A DNA stretch of 64,000 nt from Leuconostoc suionicum. GTDB lineage: Bacteria; Bacillota; Bacilli; Lactobacillales; Lactobacillaceae. Position 1 is the stretch's first letter, and every line of letters starts with the position of its first letter. The notes under the pieces are model-generated. The model had not been told where the DNA came from, made no database searches, and saw only the letters and a program-made list of their open reading frames with translations. A program made the translations under genes and the position numbers. Below are positions 24,476-33,062 of this stretch, piece after piece. The stretch covers positions 1,196,501-1,260,500 of the forward strand of contig NZ_CP015247.1 in the NCBI RefSeq assembly GCF_001891125.1, written 5' to 3'.

Positions 24476-24512
24476 GTTTGTTTTTTACTAAGAAAATATA
24501 CAAGGATACATT

Positions 24513-25427
24513 ATGCTAATCAAAAACATACATCAATTAGTTGGCCAAACACCGATAATTGAACTGCAAATACCTGTCCCAAACCAAAGTCGCATTTTTG
24601 CAAAACTGGAGATGTTCAATCCTGGTGGTAGCATTAAAGACCGTTTAGGACAATTCTTAATATCAGATGCTTGGCAGCGAAATCTAATTAATCAAAATTC
24701 AACGATTATTGAACCGACTGCCGGAAATACTGGTATTGGCTTGGCATTAGCAGCGCAACAATATAAATTACCCACTATTCTTGTTGTACCTGAGAAATTC
24801 AGCGCTGAAAAACAGCAACTCATGAAAGCATTAGGCGCAACAATCATCAACACACCTTCTAGCGAAGGCATTAAAGGTGCCATTTCCAAAGCAAAAGCGT
24901 TAGCAGCCGAAATTGAAAACAGCTACTTACCAATGCAATTTGCTAATCCTGCTAATCCTGAAACATATTACCAAACGCTAGCACCAGAAATCGTTAAAGA
25001 CTTGAAAAACGAAAAGATTGATGCTTTTGTTGCTGGTGCTGGTAGTGGTGGAACTTTTGCTGGAATTGCCAAATACCTTAGTGAATATGATGCAACTATA
25101 AAAAATATTGTTGTAGAACCCGAAGGATCTATTTTAAATGGTGGCCCAGCGCATGCTCACCGCACAGAAGGTATTGGTGTTGAATTTGTGCCACCATTCT
25201 TCGAATCAATTCACATTGACAAAACATTAACTATTAGCGATGACAGTGCCTTTCAGCAAGTTCGATATGTTGCCGAGAACCTAGGACTTTTTATCGGTAG
25301 TTCAAGTGGCGCAGCCTTAGCTGCTAGTTTACAAATGGCAGAAACATTACCGCCACAAAGTAATATTGTCACGATATTCCCAGACAGCAGCGAACGATAC
25401 ATGAGCACAAATATTTATGGAAACTGA
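24513..25427 (+). CDS. cysK: Cysteine synthase / cystathionine beta-synthase family PLP enzyme
   Basis: The 304-residue PLP enzyme has the lysine that binds the cofactor in NPGGSIKDR (about residue 41), the TAGNTG substrate loop, [15 protein letters not shown] for the phosphate group and SSSGAALA near the end. It forms cysteine from O-acetylserine and sulfide, or cystathionine from serine (O-acetylserine) and homocysteine; members of this cysK-lyase-cysE cluster in lactic acid bacteria have been linked to the second reaction. The first gene after the Cys-codon leader, it is followed after 10 bases by the cystathionine lyase gene. The ATG at 24513 has AAGGA 7 bases upstream. Confidence 0.92.
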   Translation: MLIKNIHQLVGQTPIIELQIPVPNQSRIFAKLEMFNPGGSIKDRLGQFLISDAWQRNLINQNSTIIEPTAGNTGIGLALAAQQYKLPTILVVPEKFSAEKQQLMKALGATIINTPSSEGIKGAISKAKALAAEIENSYLPMQFANPANPETYYQTLAPEIVKDLKNEKIDAFVAGAGSGGTFAGIAKYLSEYDATIKNIVVEPEGSILNGGPAHAHRTEGIGVEFVPPFFESIHIDKTLTISDDSAFQQVRYVAENLGLFIGSSSGAALAASLQMAETLPPQSNIVTIFPDSSERYMSTNIYGN

Positions 25428-25437
25428 GGAAAGAAAA

Positions 25438-26577
25438 ATGAAATTTGATACACAACTTATTCATGGTGGCATTAGTCTTGACCAATCAACTGGCGCCGTA
25501 TCTGTCCCAATTCATATGGCTTCAACCTTTAAGCAAACTAAAATTGGCGAGGCAAAATATGAATATTCAAGATCTGGTAACCCAACTCGTGAAGCCGTAG
25601 AAAGCTTAATTGCAGACTTAGAAAATGGTACTGCTGGCTTTGCTTTTGCATCAGGATCTGCGGCGATAAGTACTATTTTTTCACTTTTTTCATCTGGGGA
25701 TCACATTATTGTTGGAAACGATGTTTATGGTGGTACATTTAGGCTAATTGACAATGTTCTAAAAAGAACAGGTCAGACATTTACAATTGTCGATACCCGT
25801 GATTTATCTGCTATTCAGGAAGCTATTCAAGATAATACTGTCGCCATTTACCTTGAAACACCAACTAATCCTCTATTACGCATTAGTGATATCAAGGCAA
25901 TTTCTGAACTTGCTCATCGTCATAATTTATTAAGTATTGTTGACAACACATTTGCTTCTCCCTATGTACAAAAACCAATTGATTTAGGTGTGGATATTGT
26001 TGTTCACAGTGCTTCAAAGTATTTAGGTGGTCATAGCGACCTTATTGCTGGCTTAGTTGTTACCAAAGGCGAGGAACTTAGTGAGAAAATTAAGTTCTTA
26101 CAAAATGCGATTGGTGCAATCCTGGCCCCTCAGGAAAGTTGGCTCCTACAACGAGGTATGAAAACGCTCGGTTTAAGAATGCGTGCTCACCAGTCAAATG
26201 CTCAAACAATATTTGACTACCTTAAAACACAAGATAAAGTTGCTAAGATATATTTCCCTGGTGATCCTGATAATCCTGACCACGCTTTAGCCAAACAACA
26301 GATGAATGGTTTTGGTGCCATGATTTCATTTGAGCTAAAGGTTGGGCTAGATCCAGAACAATTCATTAGTAACTTAAAAATCATTACCTTAGCAGAGAGT
26401 TTAGGTGCACTTGAAAGCCTAATTGAAATTCCAGCTAAAATGACTCACGGCGCCATTCCTCGTAATATCCGAATTTCTCATGGTATTCAAGACGAACTAA
26501 TCCGTCTCTCTGTGGGTGTTGAAGATATTGCAGATTTAATTGAAGATCTAGAACAAAGTTTTAATCAATTGAAATAA
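25438..26577 (+). CDS. Cystathionine gamma-lyase / gamma-synthase family PLP enzyme
   Basis: The 379-residue protein belongs to the Cys/Met metabolism PLP family: YEYSRSGNPTREAVESLIADL, FASGSAAIS, GNDVYGGTFR, ETPTNPLLRISDI, VDNTFASPYVQKP, and the PLP lysine in VHSASKYLGGHSD (about residue 195). Members cut cystathionine to cysteine (lyase) or make it (synthase) or release methanethiol from methionine. Sitting between cysK and cysE it is most likely the lyase of reverse transsulfuration (called ctl or cgl in relatives). The ATG at 25438 follows GAGGAAAG; it begins 10 bases after cysK stops. Confidence 0.92.
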   Translation: MKFDTQLIHGGISLDQSTGAVSVPIHMASTFKQTKIGEAKYEYSRSGNPTREAVESLIADLENGTAGFAFASGSAAISTIFSLFSSGDHIIVGNDVYGGTFRLIDNVLKRTGQTFTIVDTRDLSAIQEAIQDNTVAIYLETPTNPLLRISDIKAISELAHRHNLLSIVDNTFASPYVQKPIDLGVDIVVHSASKYLGGHSDLIAGLVVTKGEELSEKIKFLQNAIGAILAPQESWLLQRGMKTLGLRMRAHQSNAQTIFDYLKTQDKVAKIYFPGDPDNPDHALAKQQMNGFGAMISFELKVGLDPEQFISNLKIITLAESLGALESLIEIPAKMTHGAIPRNIRISHGIQDELIRLSVGVEDIADLIEDLEQSFNQLK

Positions 26578-26590
26578 TAGTGGAGAAAAA

Positions 26591-27085
26591 ATGTTTTTTA
26601 CTGCTAAATCAATTCTAAAGCGCGATCCGGCCGCAAAAAGCCTTGTGATGGTGATTTTAACTTACCCTGGTTTACATGCACTGTGGTTTCACCGCATTGC
26701 TCATTGGCTTCATATTCATCACCGTTATTTGCTTGCCGCTATCGTTGCTCGTTGGTCAGCCAAACGAACTGATATATTTATTGCACCCGGTGCACAAATT
26801 GGGCGTGGCGTGTTTATTGATCACGGCGTAGGTGTTGTTATTGGTGAAACTGCAATTATTGACGATGGTGTAACCATATTACATGGCGTCACTCTGGGTG
26901 CTCGTCATACGGTGACAGAACGTAGACACCCTCATATCGAGAGCTACAGCTTCATTGGTGCTCATGCGCAACTATTGGGCAATATTACTATCGGTGCAAA
27001 TAGTAAAGTGGGTGCTAATGCAGTTGTTTTAAACGATGTCCCCGCCTATTCTACTGCTGTGGGTAATCCTGCACGCCTAGTCTAG
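26591..27085 (+). CDS. cysE: Serine O-acetyltransferase, short form
   Basis: The 164-residue protein has the left-handed beta-helix acyltransferase fold: hexapeptide turns such as IFIAPGAQIGRGVFIDHGVG and VVIGETAIIDDGVTI, then LGARHTVTERRHPHIE. It makes O-acetylserine from serine and acetyl-CoA, the substrate of the cysK product. It lacks most of the N-terminal helical domain of the enteric enzyme (about 270 residues), as usual in Firmicutes. It is the last gene of the leader-cysK-lyase-cysE operon and begins 13 bases after the lyase. No strong terminator follows it directly. Confidence 0.93.
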   Translation: MFFTAKSILKRDPAAKSLVMVILTYPGLHALWFHRIAHWLHIHHRYLLAAIVARWSAKRTDIFIAPGAQIGRGVFIDHGVGVVIGETAIIDDGVTILHGVTLGARHTVTERRHPHIESYSFIGAHAQLLGNITIGANSKVGANAVVLNDVPAYSTAVGNPARLV

Positions 27086-27252
27086 TCGCTTTTTATCGAG
27101 ATCAATTAATGCGGTACCAATGCGTCATTTTTTTATGATTACTTTTATAATTTTGAGAATTAAGCCGTATATTTTTGTTTAAGCGTTTGTAAAGTGGTAT
27201 TCTTAAGTTACTAGCTCATTTAGAGTTAAGTAAAATTTATAAGGGGGTTCAT

Positions 27253-27453
27253 ATGGCTTTTAATAAACAAGTTGCCGATATGATAAAGGAAAAAGTTGAA
27301 AAGGGCGAAACAGGATTCTGTTTATCGCAATTCAATCAAATTGATGTTGCTAATACTGCGAATGCACTCGCAGAAGAATTAAACCTCGTTCACACGGATA
27401 TTTATCCTGAGGTAAACGCTGTTGTCAGTGTTCGTTCGCATAAATCTCTTTAA
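27253..27453 (+). CDS. Small 66-residue protein, unknown function
   Basis: I do not recognise this protein. It is short, soluble and mildly acidic, with a likely N-terminal helix (FNKQVADMIKEKVEKGETG) and a single Cys. An AAGGGGG sequence 5 bases before the ATG makes a very strong ribosome-binding site, and a hairpin terminator follows 32 bases after the stop, so it looks like an independent, well-expressed gene. It is unlikely to belong to the cys operon because 167 bases separate it from cysE. Confidence 0.7.
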   Translation: MAFNKQVADMIKEKVEKGETGFCLSQFNQIDVANTANALAEELNLVHTDIYPEVNAVVSVRSHKSL

Positions 27454-27484
27454 ATACCACACTAGTAATACTCATACTCAATCT

Positions 27485-27517
27485 AATGAATTCCATAATG
27501 ACATGGAATTCATTTTT
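27485..27517 (+). terminator. Terminator of the 66-residue protein gene
   Basis: The perfect 12-bp stem AATGAATTCCAT/ATGGAATTCATT has a 6-base loop and is followed by TTTAAA. Confidence 0.82.
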
Positions 27518-27640
27518 AAATTGACTGACCGCTTTGCCGACCTTTTTCATACGTCTTCTCAATATTTTGATTTAGTCTAGTCATAATTTTAGATTGTATC
27601 TAGCCACTTACCTTAATGATTATTTAAAACACCATACTAA

Positions 27641-27676
27641 AAAGAAAAAGAGCAAGCCCATGTTGAGCTTGCTCTT
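27641..27676 (-). terminator. Terminator of hup
   Basis: On the minus strand the perfect 10-bp stem AAGAGCAAGC/GCTTGCTCTT with a 9-base loop is followed by TTTCTTTTT. It lies 90 bases after the hup stop, giving a long 3' untranslated region. Confidence 0.85.
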
Positions 27677-27765
27677 AATATACTGGATAATATTAGGAAT
27701 CAATAAGTTGCTTTCCCAAATCTTCCCCAGAAACGCTGTAAAACAGCGGTATAAATGGCTACTAA

Positions 27766-28041
27766 TTACTTAACGGCATCCTTCAAAGCTTTACCTGGCT
27801 TAAATGCAGGTACCTTTGAGGCAGCAATTTGAATTTCTTCACCAGTTTGTGGGTTACGGCCCTTACGAGCAGCACGATCACGAACTTCAAAGTTACCAAA
27901 GCCGATCAATTGAACCTTTTCACCGTTCTTCAATGCTTCTTCGATTGATGCAAAAACTGCGTCAACTGATGCAGTAGCATCCTTCTTTGTCAAACCTGTT
28001 GCCTTAGCAACTGAATCTACTAATTCTTGCTTGTTAGCCAT
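27766..28041 (-). CDS. hup: Histone-like DNA-binding protein HU
   Basis: The 91-residue basic protein is a standard [22 protein letters not shown] at the start, [21 protein letters not shown] with the DNA-intercalating Pro in RNPQTG, and [13 protein letters not shown] at the end. It bends and packs DNA as a dimer. It is monocistronic, with its own terminator. GGAG stands upstream of the ATG. It lies next to der, a common neighbour in lactic acid bacteria. Confidence 0.98.
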   Translation of the reverse strand: MANKQELVDSVAKATGLTKKDATASVDAVFASIEEALKNGEKVQLIGFGNFEVRDRAARKGRNPQTGEEIQIAASKVPAFKPGKALKDAVK

Positions 28042-28214
28042 TTTCTTGTCTCCTAATAAGAGTTTTTTTAACGCATGATGCGCTCCGTGAAATCTGTCGA
28101 AACATTATTTCATGTAACTAGAATAACATAAGAATCGCCAAATGTGTAGTGTTATCAAGGGTTTTCGGGATTTCGTAACATTTGTGTTACATTAAAAACA
28201 TCTTTTTGCAACGT

Positions 28215-29525
28215 TTACTTTCGTGCACGAACAATGAGTTTGATTGGCGTACCAGTAAAGTCAAATGATTCTCGAATTTTATTTTCTAAGAATCGTTCGT
28301 ATGAAAAATGCATGAGTTCGACATCATTAACAAATATGACAAATGTTGGTGGTTGCGTTGCGACTTGTGTCGCATAATATACACGTAAACGACGACCATT
28401 ATCCGAAGGTGTTGGATTTATTGCAATAGCATCCATAATGACATCATTTAATGTTGAAGATGTTATACGCTTACGATGATTATCATCAACATCTTTAACC
28501 ATTTGTGGTAATCTATCTAAACGTTGCCCTGTCTTGGCAGAAACAAACACAATTGGTGCATAATCTAAGAATTTAAATTCTTCACGAATTAGATTCTCAA
28601 AATCAGACATTGTTCGATCATTCTTTTCAATCGCATCCCATTTATTGACAACAATAATCATTGCTCGCCCAGCTTCATGAGCAAATCCAGCCACGTGTTT
28701 ATCTTGTTCTCTAATTCCTGCTTCCGCATCAATAACCATCAGAATAACGTTGCTATCGTCAATCGCTTTCATAGCACGCATCACGGAATACTTTTCAGTA
28801 TTCTCATAGATTTTCCCGCGCTTACGCATACCGGCTGTATCAACCATCACAAATTCGTCACCCTCTTCAGTCACAAATCGTGTATCAATAGCGTCACGCG
28901 TGGTCCCTTCAATATCAGAAACGATCACACGTTTTTCACCAAGCATAGCGTTGACAATTGATGATTTACCAACATTTGGACGGCCAATTATACTAAAACG
29001 AATCGCTTCGTCTTCTTGTTCGGCAGCTTCATCAGGAAAATGCTTTACGATTTCATCAAGTAAATCACCTAAGCCCAAACCGTGTGATCCAGATACTGGG
29101 AATGGATCCCCCAGACCTAGTGCATAAAAATCATAGATATCATGGCGCATTTCAGGATTATCTACTTTGTTGACAGCCAGAACAACAGGCTTATCAGATT
29201 TGTATAGCATACGTGCAACTACTTCATCAGCCTCAGTTAATCCTTCTCGGCCGGAAACAACCATCACAATAACATCAGCTTCATTAATTGCTAATTCTAC
29301 CTGTCCACGTATTTCCGCTAAAAACGGTGCATCGCCGATTTCAATACCACCGGTATCAATCATTCGAAATTCATAATTTAACCATTCAGCTGGTGCATAC
29401 AAGCGATCTCGCGTGACACCGGGCATGTCTTCAACGATCGCAATTCTTTCTCCCGCCATACGGTTGAAAATAGTTGATTTACCAACGTTTGGTCGACCGA
29501 CAATTGCTACTATTGGTGCTGACAT
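28215..29525 (-). CDS. der: Ribosome-assembly GTPase Der (EngA)
   Basis: The 436-residue protein has two GTPase domains in tandem, each with GRPNVGKS (about residues 10 and 183), plus DMPGVTRD and DIEGTTRD switch sequences, NKVD and NKWD, and a C-terminal KH-like domain. Der is essential and acts in assembly of the large ribosomal subunit. The start codon has AGGAGG about 5 bases upstream. It follows rpsA on the same strand but a terminator stands between them. Confidence 0.98.
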   Translation of the reverse strand: MSAPIVAIVGRPNVGKSTIFNRMAGERIAIVEDMPGVTRDRLYAPAEWLNYEFRMIDTGGIEIGDAPFLAEIRGQVELAINEADVIVMVVSGREGLTEADEVVARMLYKSDKPVVLAVNKVDNPEMRHDIYDFYALGLGDPFPVSGSHGLGLGDLLDEIVKHFPDEAAEQEDEAIRFSIIGRPNVGKSSIVNAMLGEKRVIVSDIEGTTRDAIDTRFVTEEGDEFVMVDTAGMRKRGKIYENTEKYSVMRAMKAIDDSNVILMVIDAEAGIREQDKHVAGFAHEAGRAMIIVVNKWDAIEKNDRTMSDFENLIREEFKFLDYAPIVFVSAKTGQRLDRLPQMVKDVDDNHRKRITSSTLNDVIMDAIAINPTPSDNGRRLRVYYATQVATQPPTFVIFVNDVELMHFSYERFLENKIRESFDFTGTPIKLIVRARK

Positions 29526-29559
29526 TTTGGCACCTCCTTTGTATAAATAAATTTATCAT

Positions 29560-29588
29560 AAAAAAAGAACTGGCGAACCAGTTCTTTT
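29560..29588 (-). terminator. Terminator of rpsA
   Basis: On the minus strand the perfect 11-bp stem AAAAGAACTGG/CCAGTTCTTTT with a 4-base loop is followed by TT. Confidence 0.88.
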
Positions 29589-29599
29589 CAATAGAATTC

Positions 29600-30790
29600 T
29601 TAGAACTTACCATCAAAGAGGTCGCCCAATGTTGCAGCTGAATCATCTTGTTGCTTATAAGCAGCAATATCTGCACGTGATGCTGAGCTATCCTTTGAAT
29701 TTCCACGATCTTCACGTTCTGGCTTTTCTTCCAGTGCCTTCATTGACAATGAAATGCGTTCTTCGGCAGGCTTAACGTCCAAAACTTGAACTTGAACTTT
29801 GTCGCCTGACTTCAAAACTTCTGAAGGGTTTTCGATACGCTTGTGTGAAATTTGTGACACGTGAACTAATCCTTCGATACCAGGGAAGATTTCAACGAAT
29901 GCTCCGAAGTCTTTTACACGCTTAACAGTTCCTTCAAGAACTGTTCCGGCAGGAGCTTCTTCAGCAACCTTATCCCAAGGTCCAGGTTGTGTAGCCTTGA
30001 TTGACAATGAAATACGTCCCTTTTCAGCATCCAAGGCTAAAATTTTAACGTTAACTGTTTCACCCTTTGTCAAAACATCAGCAGGATTCTTAACACGATC
30101 ATGAGAAATTTCTGAAACGTGTACTAAGCCATCAACGCCACCCAAGTCAACGAATGCTCCGAAGTCAGTCAAGCGAGCAACTTTACCTTCAACAACTTCA
30201 CCAACTGATAGCTTTTCAAATGCTTCTGCTAATTGTGCTGCACGTTCTTGTGCTGCAACTGCCTTACGTGACAAGATTAAGCGTGCCTTGGCAGCATCAA
30301 TTTCAATAACTTGTGCTTTAATGTCTTTATTCTTAAACTGGTTCAAATCTGACACGAAACGATCAGCGACCATTGATGCAGGTACAAAGCCACGAACACC
30401 ATTAACATCGACAACTAAACCACCACGTACGGCATTGATAACCTTAGCATCAACTGTGTCACCTTCACCAAATGACAAGTTTTCCCATGCCTTACGTGCT
30501 TCTAAACGCTTCTTTGACAACAAGTAAGATACGCCTTCCTTGTCGCTTGTTACATTAGAGATGACAACAGCTTCAACACTGTCACCAACCTTCAATTCGT
30601 CTGCCAGATTAATGTTACGATCGTCTGAGTACTCACGCGCTGGCACAACTCCTTCTTCACCGGTATGCAAACCAATAACTGCTTGGTTATCGTTATCAAC
30701 GGCTAGCACTTCGCCTGTAACGACATCTCCTACCTTAATTTGATCTGCACTCTCGAGAGCTGCTAAAAGCTCGTTGTTTGTTTCACTCAT
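29600..30790 (-). CDS. rpsA: 30S ribosomal protein S1
   Basis: The 396-residue protein has four S1 RNA-binding domains, with repeated cores such as GLVVDVNGVRGFVPASM, FGAFVDLGGVDGLVHVS and FGAFVEIFPGIEGLVHVS. It helps load mRNA on the ribosome. I start it at the ATG at 30790 (MSETNNE), which has AGGAGG 12 bases upstream; a frame extending 26 codons upstream has no ribosome-binding site and is not like the family. The C-terminus is charged and ends DLFDGKF. It lies behind cmk, as in many Gram-positive genomes, with a terminator-like hairpin between. Confidence 0.96.
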   Translation of the reverse strand: MSETNNELLAALESADQIKVGDVVTGEVLAVDNDNQAVIGLHTGEEGVVPAREYSDDRNINLADELKVGDSVEAVVISNVTSDKEGVSYLLSKKRLEARKAWENLSFGEGDTVDAKVINAVRGGLVVDVNGVRGFVPASMVADRFVSDLNQFKNKDIKAQVIEIDAAKARLILSRKAVAAQERAAQLAEAFEKLSVGEVVEGKVARLTDFGAFVDLGGVDGLVHVSEISHDRVKNPADVLTKGETVNVKILALDAEKGRISLSIKATQPGPWDKVAEEAPAGTVLEGTVKRVKDFGAFVEIFPGIEGLVHVSQISHKRIENPSEVLKSGDKVQVQVLDVKPAEERISLSMKALEEKPEREDRGNSKDSSASRADIAAYKQQDDSAATLGDLFDGKF

Positions 30791-30859
30791 GACGTCAAAC
30801 GTCCTCCTACAATTTACACTATGAATATAGTGTACCAAATATTTTAGTTCTTGTATAGT

Positions 30860-30881
30860 AAAAAACACGGTTTAACCGTGT
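30860..30881 (-). terminator. Hairpin between cmk and rpsA
   Basis: On the minus strand ACACGGT/ACCGTGT with a 3-base loop is followed by TTTTTT just after the cmk stop. It should end or reduce transcription into rpsA, implying rpsA has its own promoter. Confidence 0.75.
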
Positions 30882-30884
30882 AAA

Positions 30885-31559
30885 TTAAAAACTAATTTTA
30901 TTTTCAATAATATTGGCTATTTTAGACACAACTTCGTCAATACTTTTTCCTGTTGTATCCACTAAAATAGCGTCCTTCGCTTGTATCAGTGGACTAATTT
31001 GACGATGAGAATCTTTGTAATCTCGTGCTTCAATTTCGTGCTTCAATGTTTCGAGATCAGTAGTTATTCCTTTAGCAACATTTTCTTTATAACGTCGTTG
31101 GGCACGTTCATCAACACTTGCTACAAGAAAAATTTTGATATCTGCTTCTGGTAACACAGTTGTGCCAATATCACGGCCGTCCATAATCACACTGTTACTA
31201 TTAGCTATTTCGCGTTGACGATTGACTAAGTTAGAACGTACATCCGCAAAGGAAGCCACTACAGATACATTGTTTGTCACTTCAGCGGAACGAATTTCGT
31301 CCGTGACATCGGTATCATTCAAAAATACACGTTGAACTGGTGTACCAGGTTCAAAGCGTATTTTCGTTTGCGACAATAATTTTTTTATTTTTTCTTCATC
31401 ATTATAAGCAATGCCGTTCTTTTTTGCAGCTAAAGTTATTGTTCTGTACATTGCACCTGTGTCAACATACACAAAATTTAGCTTTGTTGCTAAAATTTTG
31501 GCAATAGTAGACTTACCGGCAGAAGCTGGGCCATCAATGGCAACTTGAAAATTCGTCAT
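30885..31559 (-). CDS. cmk: Cytidylate kinase
   Basis: The 224-residue enzyme phosphorylates CMP and dCMP. The P-loop is [13 protein letters not shown] (about residues 8-20), followed by [31 protein letters not shown] and [15 protein letters not shown]. Length is that of the usual bacterial form. It lies 18 bases behind the LysM protein gene, which suggests one operon, and in front of rpsA. Confidence 0.97.
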   Translation of the reverse strand: MTNFQVAIDGPASAGKSTIAKILATKLNFVYVDTGAMYRTITLAAKKNGIAYNDEEKIKKLLSQTKIRFEPGTPVQRVFLNDTDVTDEIRSAEVTNNVSVVASFADVRSNLVNRQREIANSNSVIMDGRDIGTTVLPEADIKIFLVASVDERAQRRYKENVAKGITTDLETLKHEIEARDYKDSHRQISPLIQAKDAILVDTTGKSIDEVVSKIANIIENKISF

Positions 31560-31577
31560 AATAATAAAAAAGTCCTC

Positions 31578-32135
31578 TTACTGAATGTTTAGTGCAGTAC
31601 CAGCATACTGTGTGTAATTGTCAACTGTTAACCCTGGATTTAATGCAATAACTTGGCTAGTTGTCATCCCGTGTGTAACTGCAAAATTATACAATGTTTG
31701 ACTAGTACCCAAAACTGCAGTGGTGGTTGTGGAACTACTTGATGCTGAACTGGATTCAGCCGTCTCAGTAGAAGATGAACTAGCAGCTTCCTCACTTGAA
31801 GCGGCTTCACTGCTACTTACTGATTCTTCTTCAGAAGAACTTGATACACTTGACTCGGATGATGATGATTCAGAAGACTCAGATGATGTAGATTTAGTAG
31901 TTGATGAACGCTTTGTACTTGATGAAACAGCCGTTTGTGGCTTGGATGATTTTTGGTTAGTAATCATGCCATACACAGGCACAAAAGATATAATTGCAAG
32001 CGCTAATACAACAAGCAGAACACGAAACCCTTTATTCGGGGATTTTGAATCTGACTTTCGAGAAAATTTTGGTTCGAGTTTATCTTTTTTGGGCCGCTTT
32101 GATCGGCTCATGTTGTTTGGGTCAAAATCGTTCAT
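31578..32135 (-). CDS. Membrane-anchored LysM peptidoglycan-binding protein
   Basis: The 185-residue protein has a positively charged cytoplasmic N-terminus (RSKRPKKDKLEPKFSRKSD), one membrane segment (RVLLVVLALAIISFVPVYGM, about 46-65), a Ser/Thr/Glu-rich linker of about 70 residues, and a C-terminal LysM domain (TLYNFAVTHGMTTSQVIALN). It would sit in the membrane with its LysM held in the wall. The ATG at 32135 has GGAGG 8 bases upstream. It precedes cmk, a placement seen in related bacteria. Its job in the wall is not evident. Confidence 0.88.
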   Translation of the reverse strand: MNDFDPNNMSRSKRPKKDKLEPKFSRKSDSKSPNKGFRVLLVVLALAIISFVPVYGMITNQKSSKPQTAVSSSTKRSSTTKSTSSESSESSSSESSVSSSSEEESVSSSEAASSEEAASSSSTETAESSSASSSSTTTTAVLGTSQTLYNFAVTHGMTTSQVIALNPGLTVDNYTQYAGTALNIQ

Positions 32136-32208
32136 AGAAACGACCTCCATTTTATTGGTTCACATAAAATTTTACCACACCAACACCGACTTTGCTCATA
32201 ATGTTTTG

Positions 32209-32799
32209 TTAAGAATGAAACCTTCTCTGTAATGGCTGTATTGCCCTTAATATGATCATACTCACGACAAACCATATAATACCCTCAATAAGATTAAACG
32301 GTAATACCATTCCGATAAAATAGTTTTTTAAACCAATGAATTTAGCAATATCGAAATTAGCAAATCTCGCATACAAGGGTATAGCTACAAACCAATTGAT
32401 GACAATCGCAACAATTGTCATGACAAACGTGCTGCTCGTTAACGGTATGATTTTTTTTTGCCAACTACTATACTGCTCCAGATTAGACATTGTAATTTTT
32501 AAAACTGTGACAAAAGCTAACACAACCAATAAATTAACCGGTAATCCTAAATAAGTGTTGACCCCCTCATTTGCCAAAATTAACTTTAGCAAGGTACGGA
32601 TTAAAATAATCCATAGCGAAGCAGAATAATTTAACCAATATAAGCCAATGACAACTGGTACGATTGAAAAATCTAGTTTTAAAAAATCGGCACTAGGAAT
32701 GATTGGCACTTGGGGAAACAGCATCAAACCAAATGAAACAGCGCTTAGTATTGCAATTAATGTAGTACGTTGCACTCGCGTTACAGGAACAATTGACAT
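32209..32799 (-). CDS. ribU: Riboflavin ECF transporter S component
   Basis: The 196-residue membrane protein has about six hydrophobic segments and features of RibU: FPQVPIIPSADFLKLDFSI near residues 32-50 and a C-terminal RAIQPLQRRF. RibU binds riboflavin outside the cell and uses the shared ECF module to import it. An FMN riboswitch upstream confirms the substrate class. I start it at the ATG at 32799, with GAGG 8 bases upstream; a longer frame would run into the riboswitch expression platform. No riboflavin biosynthesis genes are in the window apart from the ribT-like gene. Confidence 0.93.
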   Translation of the reverse strand: MSIVPVTRVQRTTLIAILSAVSFGLMLFPQVPIIPSADFLKLDFSIVPVVIGLYWLNYSASLWIILIRTLLKLILANEGVNTYLGLPVNLLVVLAFVTVLKITMSNLEQYSSWQKKIIPLTSSTFVMTIVAIVINWFVAIPLYARFANFDIAKFIGLKNYFIGMVLPFNLIEGIIWFVVSMIILRAIQPLQRRFHS

Positions 32800-32811
32800 A
32801 TTTCTTTCCTC

Positions 32812-32844
32812 TTGTTTGCTTACCTCACCGGTAGATGCAAACAA
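32812..32844 (-). promoter_or_regulatory. Expression-platform hairpin before ribU
   Basis: On the minus strand TTGTTTGC and GCAAACAA pair around a 17-base loop, and the second arm directly touches the GAGG ribosome-binding site of ribU. This suggests that the FMN riboswitch controls translation, though a transcriptional effect is not excluded. Confidence 0.5.
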
Positions 32845-32904
32845 AAAACCACAGATTTTGTCAGGGTACAACAAAAAATGCAGCTTTCACTTTCTTTTTT
32901 AGAC

Positions 32905-33031
32905 TTCTTTATACCCGACTTTACGGTCGGCTCTGGATTTTGACCAGATCAGCTGCAAAAGCAGGTCGCGGGCTTACCATGAAAATTCATGTCTCACCGC
33001 CGGTTGGGAATCACACCCGACCCTGAAGTTA
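32905..33031 (-). promoter_or_regulatory. FMN riboswitch (RFN element) controlling ribU
   Basis: On the minus strand the conserved RFN blocks occur in order: CTTCAGGGTCGGGTGTGATT, CCCAACCGGCGGT, AAGCCCGCGA, GATCTGGTCAAAATCCAGAG, and GCCGACCGTAAAGTCGGG. Together they form the six-helix junction of the FMN aptamer. FMN binding should switch off the riboflavin importer. Confidence 0.96.
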
Positions 33032-33062
33032 TTATTAAATTTGATTTTATTGTATCACGGTG

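Larger units (their letters stand above)
27454..27765. other. Gene-free stretch between the small gene and hup
   Basis: This 312-base stretch holds two terminators, one for each flanking gene (listed separately), and a small hairpin CGCTG/CAGCG at about 27734-27748 close to the end of hup. I see no reading frame with a ribosome-binding site. Confidence 0.6.

Noticed and set aside
27174-27190. A cre-like sequence (TACAAACGCTTAAA on the minus strand) before the 66-residue gene
   Set aside because: It has three mismatches at conserved positions of the consensus, too many to claim.
28900-29376. Open frames on the plus strand across der
   Set aside because: They are shadows of the conserved der coding sequence and have no ribosome-binding sites.
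31720-32232. An acidic Asp/Glu/Ser-rich frame on the plus strand opposite the LysM protein
   Set aside because: It is the antisense of the Ser-rich linker and lacks a ribosome-binding site.
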